Below are positions 8,207-16,473 of a stretch of DNA of 40,475 nucleotides, piece after piece. How positions within the stretch are numbered: the stretch's first letter is position 1; every line of letters begins with the position of its first letter. Position numbers and translations under genes: made by a program. This DNA is from Acidaminococcaceae bacterium UBA2453. Lineage in GTDB: Bacteria; Bacillota; Negativicutes; Acidaminococcales; Acidaminococcaceae. The notes under the pieces were generated by a model. It was not told where the DNA came from. It saw only the letters and a list, made by a program, of their open reading frames with translations, and did not search any database. The stretch covers positions 1-40,475 of the forward strand of contig DDQB01000016.1 of NCBI GenBank assembly GCA_002342505.1. Direction: 5' to 3'.

Positions 8207-8703
8207 GAAACATTGTGCTGATAGGGATGCCTGGCTGTGGAAAAAGCACGCTGGGAAGATATCTGGCAGAGATATTGGACCGCGACTTCATCGATGCGGA
8301 TCCGGAAATTGAAAAAGATGCGGGAAAGACGATCCCGGAGCTGTTTGCGGTCAGTGAAGACTGCTTCCGGGAGCAGGAAACAAAAACGGTGAAACGCCTG
8401 GCCGGATTGCAGGGAAAGGTGTTGGCCATGGGCGGCGGCGTGGTATTGCGCCGGGAAAATATCGAAAATCTGAAAAAGAATGGGACGATCATCTTTCTGG
8501 ACAGATCCCCCGGTGATATCGCAGGCGATGTGGATACGGAAACAAGGCCGCTTCTGGCGGAAGGACGAAAACGAATCTATGATCTGTACGCGCAGCGGGA
8601 AGCGCTGTACCGTGAAGCGGCCGATGTGACGGTAAGAAACAAAGGAACGCTGAAAGAAACGCTGCAGCGGCTTGTGGAAGCAGCGAAACAGGCGGGAGGA
8701 TGA
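8203..8703 (+). CDS. aroK: shikimate kinase
   Basis: It phosphorylates shikimate with ATP, the fifth step of the pathway. The 166-residue protein shows the P-loop GMPGCGKST at about 8-16. FIDADPEIE carries the Asp that binds magnesium and shikimate, GGGVVLR is the shikimate-binding glycine-rich stretch, and TRPLL carries the lid-region arginine. It starts inside the end of aroE with a four-base overlap, so coupled translation is likely. AroK and AroL are isoenzyme names in E. coli; no such distinction can be made here. Confidence 0.94.
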   Translation: MRNIVLIGMPGCGKSTLGRYLAEILDRDFIDADPEIEKDAGKTIPELFAVSEDCFREQETKTVKRLAGLQGKVLAMGGGVVLRRENIENLKKNGTIIFLDRSPGDIAGDVDTETRPLLAEGRKRIYDLYAQREALYREAADVTVRNKGTLKETLQRLVEAAKQAGG

Positions 8704-8756
8704 ACCTGCGACAGACTGCGGAAAAGAAGATAATCTTAAAATAAGGAAGTGCGACA

Positions 8757-9185
8757 ATGAAGAAAATACTGGTACTGAACGGGCCTAACATCAATATGCT
8801 GGGCATCCGGGAAAAGAACGTATACGGAACAGCTACATATGCAGATCTCTGTGAAATGATAAAGAGAAAAGCAGAAGAATTGCAGATTGAAGTAGAAATT
8901 AAACAGAGCAACTCCGAGGGGCAGCTGGTAGACTGGATCCAGGAATGCTACGGAAAGATGGACGGCATTGTGATGAATCCGGGGGCTTATACCCATTACA
9001 GCGTGGCTGTATTAGACGCGTTGAAATCAGTGAACCTGCCTGCGGTGGAGGTACATATCAGCAATATCCACCAGCGGGAGGCCTTCCGTCATCATTGCGT
9101 GACAACGGCAGGCTGCACAGGACAGATTTGCGGGCTGGGGCTGAAGAGCTATTTACTGGCGTTGGAGTTTCTGGCAGGAAAATGA
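8757..9185 (+). CDS. aroQ: 3-dehydroquinate dehydratase, type II
   Basis: It dehydrates 3-dehydroquinate to 3-dehydroshikimate. The 142-residue length and LNGPNINMLGIREKNVYG identify the dodecameric type II enzyme, with the catalytic Tyr in NVYG. QSNSEGQLVDWIQ, NPGAYTHYSVA and the substrate-binding HISNIHQREAFRHH follow. AAGGAAG lies ahead of the ATG at 8757. With this gene the cluster covers all seven shikimate steps. No strong terminator follows, so some read-through into the serA leader is possible. Confidence 0.95.
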   Translation: MKKILVLNGPNINMLGIREKNVYGTATYADLCEMIKRKAEELQIEVEIKQSNSEGQLVDWIQECYGKMDGIVMNPGAYTHYSVAVLDALKSVNLPAVEVHISNIHQREAFRHHCVTTAGCTGQICGLGLKSYLLALEFLAGK

Positions 9186-9256
9186 ATTCCCGTGTAAGCA
9201 GATGTTTTTTTTGCTATAAGTGTCGTAATCTGTTTCATTGTTAACAAAACTTGTAT

Positions 9257-9285
9257 TTGACTTTTTCCATGTTTTTGCCTATAAT
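9257..9285 (+). promoter_or_regulatory. sigma-A promoter of serA
   Basis: TTGACT (9257-9262) and a perfect TATAAT (9280-9285) are 17 bases apart. Transcription would start near 9292 and run into the T-box leader. Confidence 0.88.
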
Positions 9286-9291
9286 CACATT

Positions 9292-9542
9292 TATAAAAGC
9301 AAAAATGCAATTTTATGAAAGAGAAAAGTAAGCCCCGGACTGTGCAGAGAGACGGTGGGCAGTGCGAACCGTCCTGTCGAAGGCTGAATTCCGCTCTGGA
9401 GAAGACAGGGGTTGCAACCTGTCCGGTTCCGGCCGATATCCCGGAAATGAGGCTGTAAGCGATTACAGTGAACTAAGGTGGCACCACGCGAGCTCAACTG
9501 ACATACGAACTCCCGTCCTTATTGGCAGGACGGGAGCTTTTT
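9292..9542 (+). promoter_or_regulatory. T-box riboswitch upstream of serA, probably serine-specific
   Basis: The leader has the full T-box order. Stem I carries the loop-E bases AGTA (9327-9330) and GAA (9386-9388) around the specifier loop, and an apical hairpin GACGGT/ACCGTC (9351-9373). Further stems follow (9405-9422, and 9453-9468 as stem III). The T-box sequence AAGGTGGCACCACG (9475-9488) ends the antiterminator, and a terminator comes last. The antiterminator bulge TGGC has C9482 as the base that pairs with the tRNA discriminator. That calls for a G73 tRNA such as tRNA-Ser, not an A73 tRNA such as tRNA-Phe. The Ser codon TCC (9390-9392) lies in the specifier loop, one base off the position directly after GAA. 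Serine starvation should raise serA transcription. The T-box identity is firm and the Ser assignment likely. Most of the 427 bases between aroQ and serA are this element. Confidence 0.92.
9510..9542 (+). terminator. T-box-controlled terminator before serA
   Basis: CTCCCGTCCT (9510-9519) and AGGACGGGAG (9527-9536) form a perfect 10-bp stem with a 7-base loop, followed by a T-run. It is the regulated terminator of the serA T-box. Confidence 0.92.
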
Positions 9543-9612
9543 ATTTGCTTTGGCTCCGGTCCGCAGTATCATTACATGAAGGTCATGCGCCGGAAAAAAG
9601 GAGGAAAATGAA

Positions 9613-11190
9613 ATGAAAAAGATCATTGTAACAGAGAAAATATCGGACAAAGGCGTTGCGCTGCTGAAAGCGCAGAAGGATTTCCAGGTTGACGTAGAAA
9701 TGGACCTGTCCCGGGAAGAGTTGCTGAAACGGATTCCCGAATACGATGCTATTATCGTGCGCAGCGTAACGAAAATCAACGAAGAATTCTATGAACACGC
9801 AACAAATCTGAAGGTGGTAGGCCGCGCCGGTAACGGTGTGGATAATATCCAGATGGAAGGCGCTACCAAACGCGGCATCATCGTGGTGAATACGCCGGAA
9901 TCTAACATCGTCTCCGCCTGCGAGCATACCATCGGTCTGCTGCTGGCTTCCTGCCGTAATACCGTAAAAGCCCACAAGATGATTGAGAGCCGCGTCTGGA
10001 ACCGCGACGGACTGAAAGGTATGGAACTGCTGGGCAAAACGCTGGGCATCATCGGCTTAGGACGCATCGGCGGGCTGGTAACGACCCGTATGCAGGCCTT
10101 TGGCATGAAAGTCATTGCGTACGATCCGTATATCGCGGATGCCCGTTTCAAAAAATACAATGTAAAAAAATGCGAAACACTGGACGAGCTGCTGGAAAAT
10201 TCCGACGTGATCTCCATCCATACGCCGAAGACGGAAGAAACCATGAACATGATCACGTACAAAGAATGGAAGAAATGCAAAAAGGGCGTGCGCGTAGTGA
10301 ACTGCGCCCGGGGCGGCCTGTACAATGAGCAGGATCTGGCCAAAGCTATCCGCGAAGGCCTGGTTGCCAGCGCCGGTATCGACGTGCTGGTTGACGAACC
10401 GAAACCGATCTCCCCTCTGATTGATCTTCCGCAGTGCGTGCTGACGCCGCATCTTGGCGCCGATACACAGGAAGCGCAGGACAATGTGGGAATCGCGATT
10501 GCAGAAGAAGTGATCTCCGCATTGCATGGGGAAATGGTTCCCAATGCCGTTAACCTGCCGGCGCTGCAGGCCAGCGAGCTGGATGCCATGAAGAGCTGCC
10601 TGGCTCTGGGCGAAGATTTGGGCAAGCTGTATTATCAGCTGGAGCATGACGCGGTGGAAAAGGTAGAAGTCATCTACAGCGGCGCGCTGGCAGAAATTGA
10701 AACCGATATGGCGACCCGAGCTGTACTGAAAGGACTGTTTGAGCCTGTACTGAAGGAACGGGTGAACTATGTCAATGCAGAACTGACGGCGGAAAGCCGC
10801 GGTGTGGAAGTGGTGGAAAGCAAGGAAAGCGGTACGGTCACCCTGCTGAAAATCAAAGTACATACCAAGAAAGGTATCTTTACCGCAGCCGGCAATGTGA
10901 ATCCGGAAGGGGAAGTGCGCATCAAAGATATCAACGGTTATCAGTTCGATGTGGAGCCCACTGCCTTCATGCTGGCGGTCAATAACGAAGACAAGCCCGG
11001 CATGATCGGCCAGATCGGTACGCTCTTAGGTGCTTCCAAGGTCAACATTGCAACCATGCAGGTAAGCCGCAACCAGCAGAACGGCGTTGCCATGATGTTC
11101 CTGACAGTGGACAATGAAGTAGGAAAAGAAACGCTGAAACTGCTGCAGGGCCTGGACGGTATTACGAAAGTACGGTTGCTGCGCATCTGA
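9613..11190 (+). CDS. serA: D-3-phosphoglycerate dehydrogenase
   Basis: It oxidises 3-phosphoglycerate to 3-phosphohydroxypyruvate with NAD, the first step of serine synthesis. The 525-residue long form has the substrate domain, then the Rossmann domain (GLGRIGGLVTTRMQAFG near 150), ARGGLYNE with the substrate-binding Arg region, and HLGADTQEAQ with the catalytic His. An intervening allosteric domain (about 315-450) precedes a C-terminal ACT domain (about 453-525), where serine feedback is expected. AGGAGG (9599-9604) precedes the ATG at 9613 by eight bases. Control is by the upstream T-box. A strong terminator follows, so serA appears to be transcribed alone. Confidence 0.96.
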   Translation: MKKIIVTEKISDKGVALLKAQKDFQVDVEMDLSREELLKRIPEYDAIIVRSVTKINEEFYEHATNLKVVGRAGNGVDNIQMEGATKRGIIVVNTPESNIVSACEHTIGLLLASCRNTVKAHKMIESRVWNRDGLKGMELLGKTLGIIGLGRIGGLVTTRMQAFGMKVIAYDPYIADARFKKYNVKKCETLDELLENSDVISIHTPKTEETMNMITYKEWKKCKKGVRVVNCARGGLYNEQDLAKAIREGLVASAGIDVLVDEPKPISPLIDLPQCVLTPHLGADTQEAQDNVGIAIAEEVISALHGEMVPNAVNLPALQASELDAMKSCLALGEDLGKLYYQLEHDAVEKVEVIYSGALAEIETDMATRAVLKGLFEPVLKERVNYVNAELTAESRGVEVVESKESGTVTLLKIKVHTKKGIFTAAGNVNPEGEVRIKDINGYQFDVEPTAFMLAVNNEDKPGMIGQIGTLLGASKVNIATMQVSRNQQNGVAMMFLTVDNEVGKETLKLLQGLDGITKVRLLRI

Positions 11191-11285
11191 TTTAAGGACT
11201 CGCACAGGACTGCGCCGGATGAATTCCGGTTACAGTTGGAAAGATTTCAAGATATTTTAAGATAAGTATCCGATATATGGTATAA

Positions 11286-11323
11286 AGACTCCTGCTACGA
11301 AGCGTAACAGGAGTCTTTTTTTA
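11286..11323 (+). terminator. intrinsic terminator after serA
   Basis: AGACTCCTG (11286-11294) pairs with CAGGAGTCT (11308-11316). An inner TACG/CGTA stem extends it, and about seven T follow. Confidence 0.9.
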
Positions 11324-11344
11324 ATTAATCACAGTGCAAACTCG

Positions 11345-11376
11345 TTGTGGTAAAATGCATGTAAAGGTGGTACAAT
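11345..11376 (+). promoter_or_regulatory. candidate promoter of the GGDEF gene (extended -10)
   Basis: TGGTACAAT (11368-11376) is an extended -10 element. TTGTGG (11345-11350) is 20 bases away, and TGGTAA (11348-11353) is 17 away but weak. The same nine bases occur before the CCA enzyme gene (17639-17647). Confidence 0.45.
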
Positions 11377-11420
11377 ATAAACTATAGAGTGACAATAATT
11401 CATAAAGAGATGATTGCAGA

Positions 11421-12809
11421 ATGCTTCTGAAGCAAATGAAAAACGGATTGTCGCTCCGCAAGATCCATACCTGGATGATCGTGATAGCTGTAATTTTGTC
11501 ATGTATCATGGTCTTTTCCACCTATCGGGTCATGAGGAGTTTCATCCATCTGACAAATGTTACGGAAGAGCAGATGGTGCTGGAAAATGCAGCCCATGAA
11601 CTGCTGAACGCGTCGGATTATCTTACGGAACGGGCGCAGCGCTTTACCATAACCGGCGACCCGCGGTTTATGGAGGAATACTTCGCAGAAGCCTTTGAAA
11701 ACAGGCGGCGCGAAAAGGCGGTCGACATCATGAAGAAAGATCCGGATGCCGCAGCCCCCCTTGAGGCGCTTCGCGAGGCAATGAGCTATTCCATAATCCT
11801 GATGAACCGTGAATATTATGCCATGCGCCTGGTGATAGATGCGAAGGGGTATACACAATATCCTACTCTGCTTCGCAGCGTTTCGTTGCGGCAGAACGAT
11901 GCAGCACTTTCCCCTGCCGAAAAGATGAAACTTGCTACGCAAATAGTCATGGATGACGAATACTATAAAGAAAAAGACCGTATTCGCCAGGGTATCCGGA
12001 AAAGTGTGGCGGCCATCGAAACGCTGACGCATAATGTGAAGGAAGCTGCGCTCAGCGACTTTCGCGTGGACCTGAGTTTTGGCCGTACCATGATCGTGTT
12101 GCAGATACTGCTGATTTTCTTTGTTGTCTGGCTGACTTCGTTCCTTGGCATCAGCCCGATCTTACGGGCTGTGGAGCAGATCAAGGCAGACAGTCCCATT
12201 CCGGAAGTCGGGGCCAACGAATTCCGGTATCTGGCGCAGGCCTATAATAAAATGTATTCCGTGTATAAGAGCAGTATTGAGCATCTGAATTTCAAGGCAT
12301 CCCACGATGAACTGACAGGCGCGTATAACCGGGCGGGGTATGAGCTCCTGCTTTCCGGCATGGATATCCGTTCGACGTACATGCTGCTGTTTGATGTGGA
12401 TCATTTTAAGACTATTAACGATACTTACGGTCATGAAACCGGGGATAAGATCCTGATCAAGCTGGTGAAGGTCCTGAAGAGTCACTTCCGTTCCGATGAT
12501 TATATCTGCCGTATCGGGGGCGATGAGTTTGTTGTATTTATGGTGCATTCCGATGAAATGCAACGTTCGCTGATTGAATCCAAGATAAGCCGGATCAACA
12601 ACGAACTGGCCAATCCGACGGATGGGCTGCCGCCTGTTTCTATCAGTGCAGGAATCGCTCATGGTATACAGACGGAAGATGCTGCCAAACTGTTTGAAAA
12701 ATGCGATTTGGCTTTGTACGAATCCAAAAAACGGGGAAGGCACACCTATACGTTTTATCGGAAATCGGGAGACAATGAAATGTTGCGGGTCAGCAGCAAC
12801 CCCGAATGA
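11421..12809 (+). CDS. membrane-anchored diguanylate cyclase (GGDEF)
   Basis: It is predicted to make cyclic di-GMP from two GTP at the inner membrane. A transmembrane helix lies near residues 16-36, an extracytoplasmic sensory region (about 37-210) follows, and a second helix (about 217-237) is rich in Leu, Phe and Val. The GGDEF domain occupies about 285-450. The active-site GGDEF is intact at 366-370, and RSDD (357-360) lies exactly five residues ahead, matching the product-inhibition I-site RxxD. The sensory region is not recognised. It contains an alpha-helical segment of the kind seen in four-helix-bundle sensors, with a short HAMP-like stretch after the second helix. It stands alone between two terminators, and no effector or EAL gene is in the window. 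Confidence 0.9.
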   Translation: MLLKQMKNGLSLRKIHTWMIVIAVILSCIMVFSTYRVMRSFIHLTNVTEEQMVLENAAHELLNASDYLTERAQRFTITGDPRFMEEYFAEAFENRRREKAVDIMKKDPDAAAPLEALREAMSYSIILMNREYYAMRLVIDAKGYTQYPTLLRSVSLRQNDAALSPAEKMKLATQIVMDDEYYKEKDRIRQGIRKSVAAIETLTHNVKEAALSDFRVDLSFGRTMIVLQILLIFFVVWLTSFLGISPILRAVEQIKADSPIPEVGANEFRYLAQAYNKMYSVYKSSIEHLNFKASHDELTGAYNRAGYELLLSGMDIRSTYMLLFDVDHFKTINDTYGHETGDKILIKLVKVLKSHFRSDDYICRIGGDEFVVFMVHSDEMQRSLIESKISRINNELANPTDGLPPVSISAGIAHGIQTEDAAKLFEKCDLALYESKKRGRHTYTFYRKSGDNEMLRVSSNPE

Positions 12810-12845
12810 TCTGTTTTTTGCAGCGATGCTGTTGTGATTTGCTGA

Positions 12846-12874
12846 ACAGCCGTGGAAATTCCGCGGCTGTTTTG
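12846..12874 (+). terminator. intrinsic terminator after the GGDEF gene
   Basis: ACAGCCGTGG (12846-12855) pairs with CCGCGGCTGT (12861-12870) through ten pairs including one G-U, with loop AAATT. A short T-run follows. Confidence 0.85.
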
Positions 12875-12881
12875 TTATAAT
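12853..12881 (+). promoter_or_regulatory. candidate promoter of the purine permease gene
   Basis: TGTTATAAT (12873-12881) is an extended -10 element. TGGAAA (12853-12858) sits 17 bases upstream as a four-of-six -35 match. The promoter overlaps the preceding terminator. No purine riboswitch was seen between it and the gene. Confidence 0.5.
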
Positions 12882-12923
12882 ATAGTAAATGGTTAATAAT
12901 AACAGGTTTTACAGGAGGACGTT

Positions 12924-14315
12924 ATGCAGGATAAGGGAACATTAGACAGGATTTTTCACCTGCGGGAAAACGGAACGACGGTAAAGACGGAAATCATGGC
13001 GGGCATTACCACCTTTATGACAATGGCTTACATTCTGGCTGTCAACCCGTCAATCCTGAGTGTGACGGGAATGGATAAAGGCGCAGTGCTTACCGTTACG
13101 GCGCTGGCATCCTGCTTTGCCACATTGCTGATGGCGGCGTTTGCCAATTACCCCTTTGCTTTATCCGCCGGTATGGGGTTGAACGCATTCTTCGCGTTTA
13201 CCGTAGTCAAACAGATGGGGTATTCCTGGGAAATGGCGCTGGCAGCAGTCTGCGTAGAGGGCGTGCTGTTCATACTGATGTCTCTGACCAATGTTCGGCA
13301 GGCGGTATTCAATGTCATTCCTCTCAGCCTGAAGCGGGCGGTTTCCGTAGGCATCGGACTGTTCATTGCGCTGATCGGACTGTTCAATGCGCAGATCATC
13401 GTGGGGAACCCGGCGACGAAGATTGCGCTGTTCAACTTTAAGCAGTCCATGCTCAGCGGTACGTTCCATACCACGGGGATTACCGTCGTGCTGGCTGTTA
13501 TCGGTATCATTGCGACCGGTATCATGGTTGCCCGGAATGTGAAGGGCGGTATTTTGTGGGGCATCCTGTTTACCTGGCTGTTAGGCGTGGTCTGTGAAGT
13601 GACCGGGCTGTATGTACCGGATCCGAAGGTGGGCGCGTTCAGCGTGCTGCCGGATTTTTCCGCAGGTCTGTCTTCCTTCCTTCCTGCCGATCCTTCTCCC
13701 ATCTTACTGAAGCTGGACTTTAGCCAGGTGGCGTCGGTTGATTTTCTCGTAGTGGTTATGTCGTTCCTGTTCGTGGACTTTTTCGATACGCTGGGGACCC
13801 TGATGGGGGTTGCCTCCAAAGCTAACATGCTGCAAAAAGACGGTACGTTGCCCCGCATTAAAGGCGCTTTGATGGCGGACTCTCTGGGCACGGTAGCCGG
13901 CGCCCTGATGGGGACCAGTACGGTCACCACGTTTGTGGAATCCGCTTCCGGCGTCAGCGAAGGCGGCCGGACCGGCCTGACGGCTGTTACCACGGCGGTC
14001 CTTTTCTTCCTGTCCTTGTTCCTGGCTCCGTTCTTCATGGCGATTCCCGCCTTTGCCACTGCGCCGGCGCTGGTGATGGTAGGGTTCCTGATGGTGTCTT
14101 CCATCAGCGAAATAGACTTTGGCAATCTGCCGGAAGCGATCCCTGCTTACATGTGCATCATCGCCATGCCCTTTGCCTACAGCATCTCGGAAGGCATCTC
14201 CTTCGGGATCATCTCCTATGCTATCGTGAATACACTGACCGGGCATGCCAGTCGCGTCAGTCCGCTGCTGTACGCGCTGGCCCTGCTATTTATCGCGAAA
14301 TACATACTGATTTAG
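12924..14315 (+). CDS. NCS2-family purine permease, AzgA type (hypoxanthine/guanine/adenine)
   Basis: It is predicted to import purine bases across the inner membrane by cation symport. The 463-residue protein has a dozen or more hydrophobic segments. The N-terminal TTVKTEIMAGITTFMTMAYI and NPSIL are typical of the AzgA/PbuG group. The conserved GMGLNAFFAF and the DFFDTLGTLMGVA segment carry the substrate-site acidic residue, and SGVSEGGRTGL follows. AGGAGG (12913-12918) lies five bases ahead of the ATG. It is apparently transcribed alone. Which base it prefers cannot be decided from sequence. Confidence 0.9.
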   Translation: MQDKGTLDRIFHLRENGTTVKTEIMAGITTFMTMAYILAVNPSILSVTGMDKGAVLTVTALASCFATLLMAAFANYPFALSAGMGLNAFFAFTVVKQMGYSWEMALAAVCVEGVLFILMSLTNVRQAVFNVIPLSLKRAVSVGIGLFIALIGLFNAQIIVGNPATKIALFNFKQSMLSGTFHTTGITVVLAVIGIIATGIMVARNVKGGILWGILFTWLLGVVCEVTGLYVPDPKVGAFSVLPDFSAGLSSFLPADPSPILLKLDFSQVASVDFLVVVMSFLFVDFFDTLGTLMGVASKANMLQKDGTLPRIKGALMADSLGTVAGALMGTSTVTTFVESASGVSEGGRTGLTAVTTAVLFFLSLFLAPFFMAIPAFATAPALVMVGFLMVSSISEIDFGNLPEAIPAYMCIIAMPFAYSISEGISFGIISYAIVNTLTGHASRVSPLLYALALLFIAKYILI

Positions 14316-14590
14316 TCGACTTGTTACAGGAATGGCGGCGCCTTGCGTCCACACAGGACGTATGGCAACGGAAAATGTCAGCAGGATATTGCGCGGCGAA
14401 TCGTTGCGTATCGTTCTTTATCTGCGCCTAAACGAAATTAGTAAGAAAAAAGGTAAAACTCTGTAACAGAATTTACAATATGCAAATGCTTTTTTATAAA
14501 TTTTAAGGGATTTTGAAAATTCAAAGCGCCTGCAGGAAAAATGGTTTATAATTTTATGAAGACTTTGTGATTTTTGAGGAGGGGTTTCTT
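14316..14590 (+). other. intergenic region upstream of leuC
   Basis: It holds a 34-codon frame (14362-14466) with six Leu, three Ile and two Val codons that does not end at a recognisable terminator. It also holds an AT-rich stretch with the inverted repeat TTTGAA-AA-TTCAAA (14512-14525), and a TATAAT (14547-14552) with no good -35 at 17 bases. The repeat covers where a -35 contact would fall, so it may be an operator for an activator or repressor of the leucine genes. Confidence 0.4.
14547..14552 (+). promoter_or_regulatory. candidate -10 element of the leuCDB operon
   Basis: TATAAT lies 39 bases before leuC. A TTGAAA (14513-14518) is 28 bases away, too far for a normal promoter, so activator dependence or another start is possible. 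Confidence 0.45.
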
Positions 14591-15853
14591 ATGGGCATGA
14601 CAATGACGCAGAAGATCCTGGCCATGCATGTGGGACGGGATTTTGTGGAGGCCGGGGACCTGCTGGTCTCTCAGGTGGATCTGATTCTGGCGAACGATAT
14701 TACTGGGCCGCCGGCAATCAATGAATTTGAAAAGATCGGACGGCCGGTATTCAATAAAGATAAGATAGCGTTGGTACCGGATCATTTTTCGCCCTGTAAA
14801 GATATCAAATCCGCTACCCTGTGCAAACAGATGCGGGATTTTGCCAGAAAACATAACATTACCAACTATTTTGAAGTAGGCCGTATGGGAATCGAACATG
14901 CCCTGCTGCCTGACAAAGGGCTGGTAGCTCCCGGCGAGATCGTTATCGGCGCCGATTCCCACACCTGTACTTACGGCGCATTGAATGCGCTGTCTACCGG
15001 CATGGGCCAGACGGATATCGGTTGCGCCATGGCCAGCGGTACAACCTGGTTTAAAGTTCCGGCTGCCATTAAAGTGGAACTGACCGGCAAGATGCCGAAA
15101 TACGTAAAAGGCAAAGACCTGATCCTGACACTGATCGGTATGATCGGCGTCGACGGCGCACGTTACCAGAGCCTGGAATTTACCGGCCCCGGCGTGGCTG
15201 AACTGGATATGTCAGACCGGTTCACCATCTGCAACATGGCCATTGAAGCAGGCGGCAAGAACGGAATCTTCCCGGTGGATGAAAAGACGAAAGCATTTCT
15301 GCAGGGTCGCGTGACCCGTCCCTGGACGGCGGTAGAGCCGGACCCGGACGCAGAGTATGTGCAGACGGTACAGATCGACCTGTCCAAACTGGTTCCGGTC
15401 ACTTCCTATCCGCATCTGCCGGAAAATACGCATCCCGTAAGCGAATCCCATCATATAAAGATCGACCAGGTGGTCATCGGTTCCTGCACCAACGGGCGGC
15501 TGGAAGATATCGCGCAGGCTGCGGAGGTGCTGAAAGACCATAAAGTAAACGACAATGTACGCTGCATCATCATCCCGGCGACGCAGGAGATTTATCAGGA
15601 AGCGATCCGGTTAGGCTATGTTGACATCTTCATCAAAGCCAATGCGGCTGTATCCACACCCACCTGCGGTCCCTGCCTGGGCGGTTATATGGGCATCCTG
15701 GCGGCAGGCGAGCGCTGCGTTTCTACTACGAACCGCAATTTCCGCGGCCGTATGGGACATGTGGACAGTGAAGTGTACCTGGCAAGCCCGTATACAGCGG
15801 CAGCCAGCGCGGTGAAAGGCTATATCGCTTCGGCAGAGGAGGTTTTGGGATGA
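14591..15853 (+). CDS. leuC: 3-isopropylmalate dehydratase large subunit
   Basis: With LeuD it isomerises 2-isopropylmalate to 3-isopropylmalate, the second step of leucine synthesis. The 420-residue protein is of the shorter, bacterial/archaeal homoaconitase-like type. The [4Fe-4S] ligands are expected in GSCTNGR (near 306) and in CGPCLGG (near 362-368), both intact. [11 protein letters not shown] (about 124) is the substrate-binding stretch. The ATG at 14591 is chosen because GAGGAGGGG (14576-14584) lies six bases upstream. The reading frame extends to a GTG at 14567, but that would put the ribosome binding site inside the gene. Confidence 0.95.
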   Translation: MGMTMTQKILAMHVGRDFVEAGDLLVSQVDLILANDITGPPAINEFEKIGRPVFNKDKIALVPDHFSPCKDIKSATLCKQMRDFARKHNITNYFEVGRMGIEHALLPDKGLVAPGEIVIGADSHTCTYGALNALSTGMGQTDIGCAMASGTTWFKVPAAIKVELTGKMPKYVKGKDLILTLIGMIGVDGARYQSLEFTGPGVAELDMSDRFTICNMAIEAGGKNGIFPVDEKTKAFLQGRVTRPWTAVEPDPDAEYVQTVQIDLSKLVPVTSYPHLPENTHPVSESHHIKIDQVVIGSCTNGRLEDIAQAAEVLKDHKVNDNVRCIIIPATQEIYQEAIRLGYVDIFIKANAAVSTPTCGPCLGGYMGILAAGERCVSTTNRNFRGRMGHVDSEVYLASPYTAAASAVKGYIASAEEVLG

Positions 15854-16329
15854 GCAGGATTTGGCGCTACGGGGATCATATTGACACGGATGTAATTATT
15901 CCGGCCCGGTATTTGAATATTTCAGATTTTAAGGAACTGGCAGAACATGCCATGGAAGATATTGATACGACCTTTGCCCCTAATGTGAAAACAGACGAGA
16001 TCATCGTGGCCGGCAAGAATTTCGGCTGCGGTTCCTCCCGTGAACACGCGCCGGTGGTGCTGAAGGTCAAAGGAGTCAAGTGCATCATTGCGGACAGTTT
16101 TGCCCGTATCTTTTACCGGAATGCCATCAACATCGGCCTGCCACTGCTGGAGATCGGTCCGGAAGTGGAAAAGATCGAAAAGGGCGACGATGTGGAGGTG
16201 GACCTGAAGACCGGGGAGATAAAGATCGTAAATAAAAATCTGGTCATCAAAACGAAACCGCTGCCGGAATTCTGCCAGAAGATTGCAGACTGCGGCGGCC
16301 TGGTCAATTATGTGAAGGCGCAGGGCTGA
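15850..16329 (+). CDS. leuD: 3-isopropylmalate dehydratase small subunit
   Basis: It is the swivel-domain partner of LeuC. The 159-residue length fits the short LeuD type that pairs with this kind of Leu[15 protein letters not shown] (about 57-70) is the diagnostic substrate-binding loop. The ATG overlaps the leuC stop by four bases (ATGA), so the two subunits are probably made by coupled translation in equal amounts. Confidence 0.95.
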   Translation: MSRIWRYGDHIDTDVIIPARYLNISDFKELAEHAMEDIDTTFAPNVKTDEIIVAGKNFGCGSSREHAPVVLKVKGVKCIIADSFARIFYRNAINIGLPLLEIGPEVEKIEKGDDVEVDLKTGEIKIVNKNLVIKTKPLPEFCQKIADCGGLVNYVKAQG

Positions 16330-16337
16330 GGGTAATG

Positions 16338-16420
16338 CTTGCGGATCTGGCCGCAAGGATGCGTGCTCATGCTTGCAGCGCTTCTTGAACAACAGGGCGG
16401 AGCTGCAATGGCTTCGCCTT
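16338..16420 (+). other. two hairpins between leuD and leuB
   Basis: CTTGCGG (16338-16344) pairs with CCGCAAG (16351-16357). GGCGGAGC (16396-16403) pairs with GCTTCGCC (16411-16418) and is followed by TTATTTAT. Neither has a clean T-run. They may be processing sites or a weak, partly read-through terminator that lowers leuB expression. Confidence 0.45.
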
Positions 16421-16473
16421 ATTTATAACAGGATATAGGAACCTTTATTTGACAGATGAGGAGAACAGTAATT

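Noticed and set aside
12810..12923. Possible purine riboswitch ahead of the purine permease
   Set aside because: The spacer is only 114 bases, is taken up by a terminator and promoter, and shows none of the conserved purine riboswitch core.
16338..16420. Terminator separating leuD from leuB
   Set aside because: The stems lack a clean T-run, so a full stop of transcription is not supported; listed as hairpins only.
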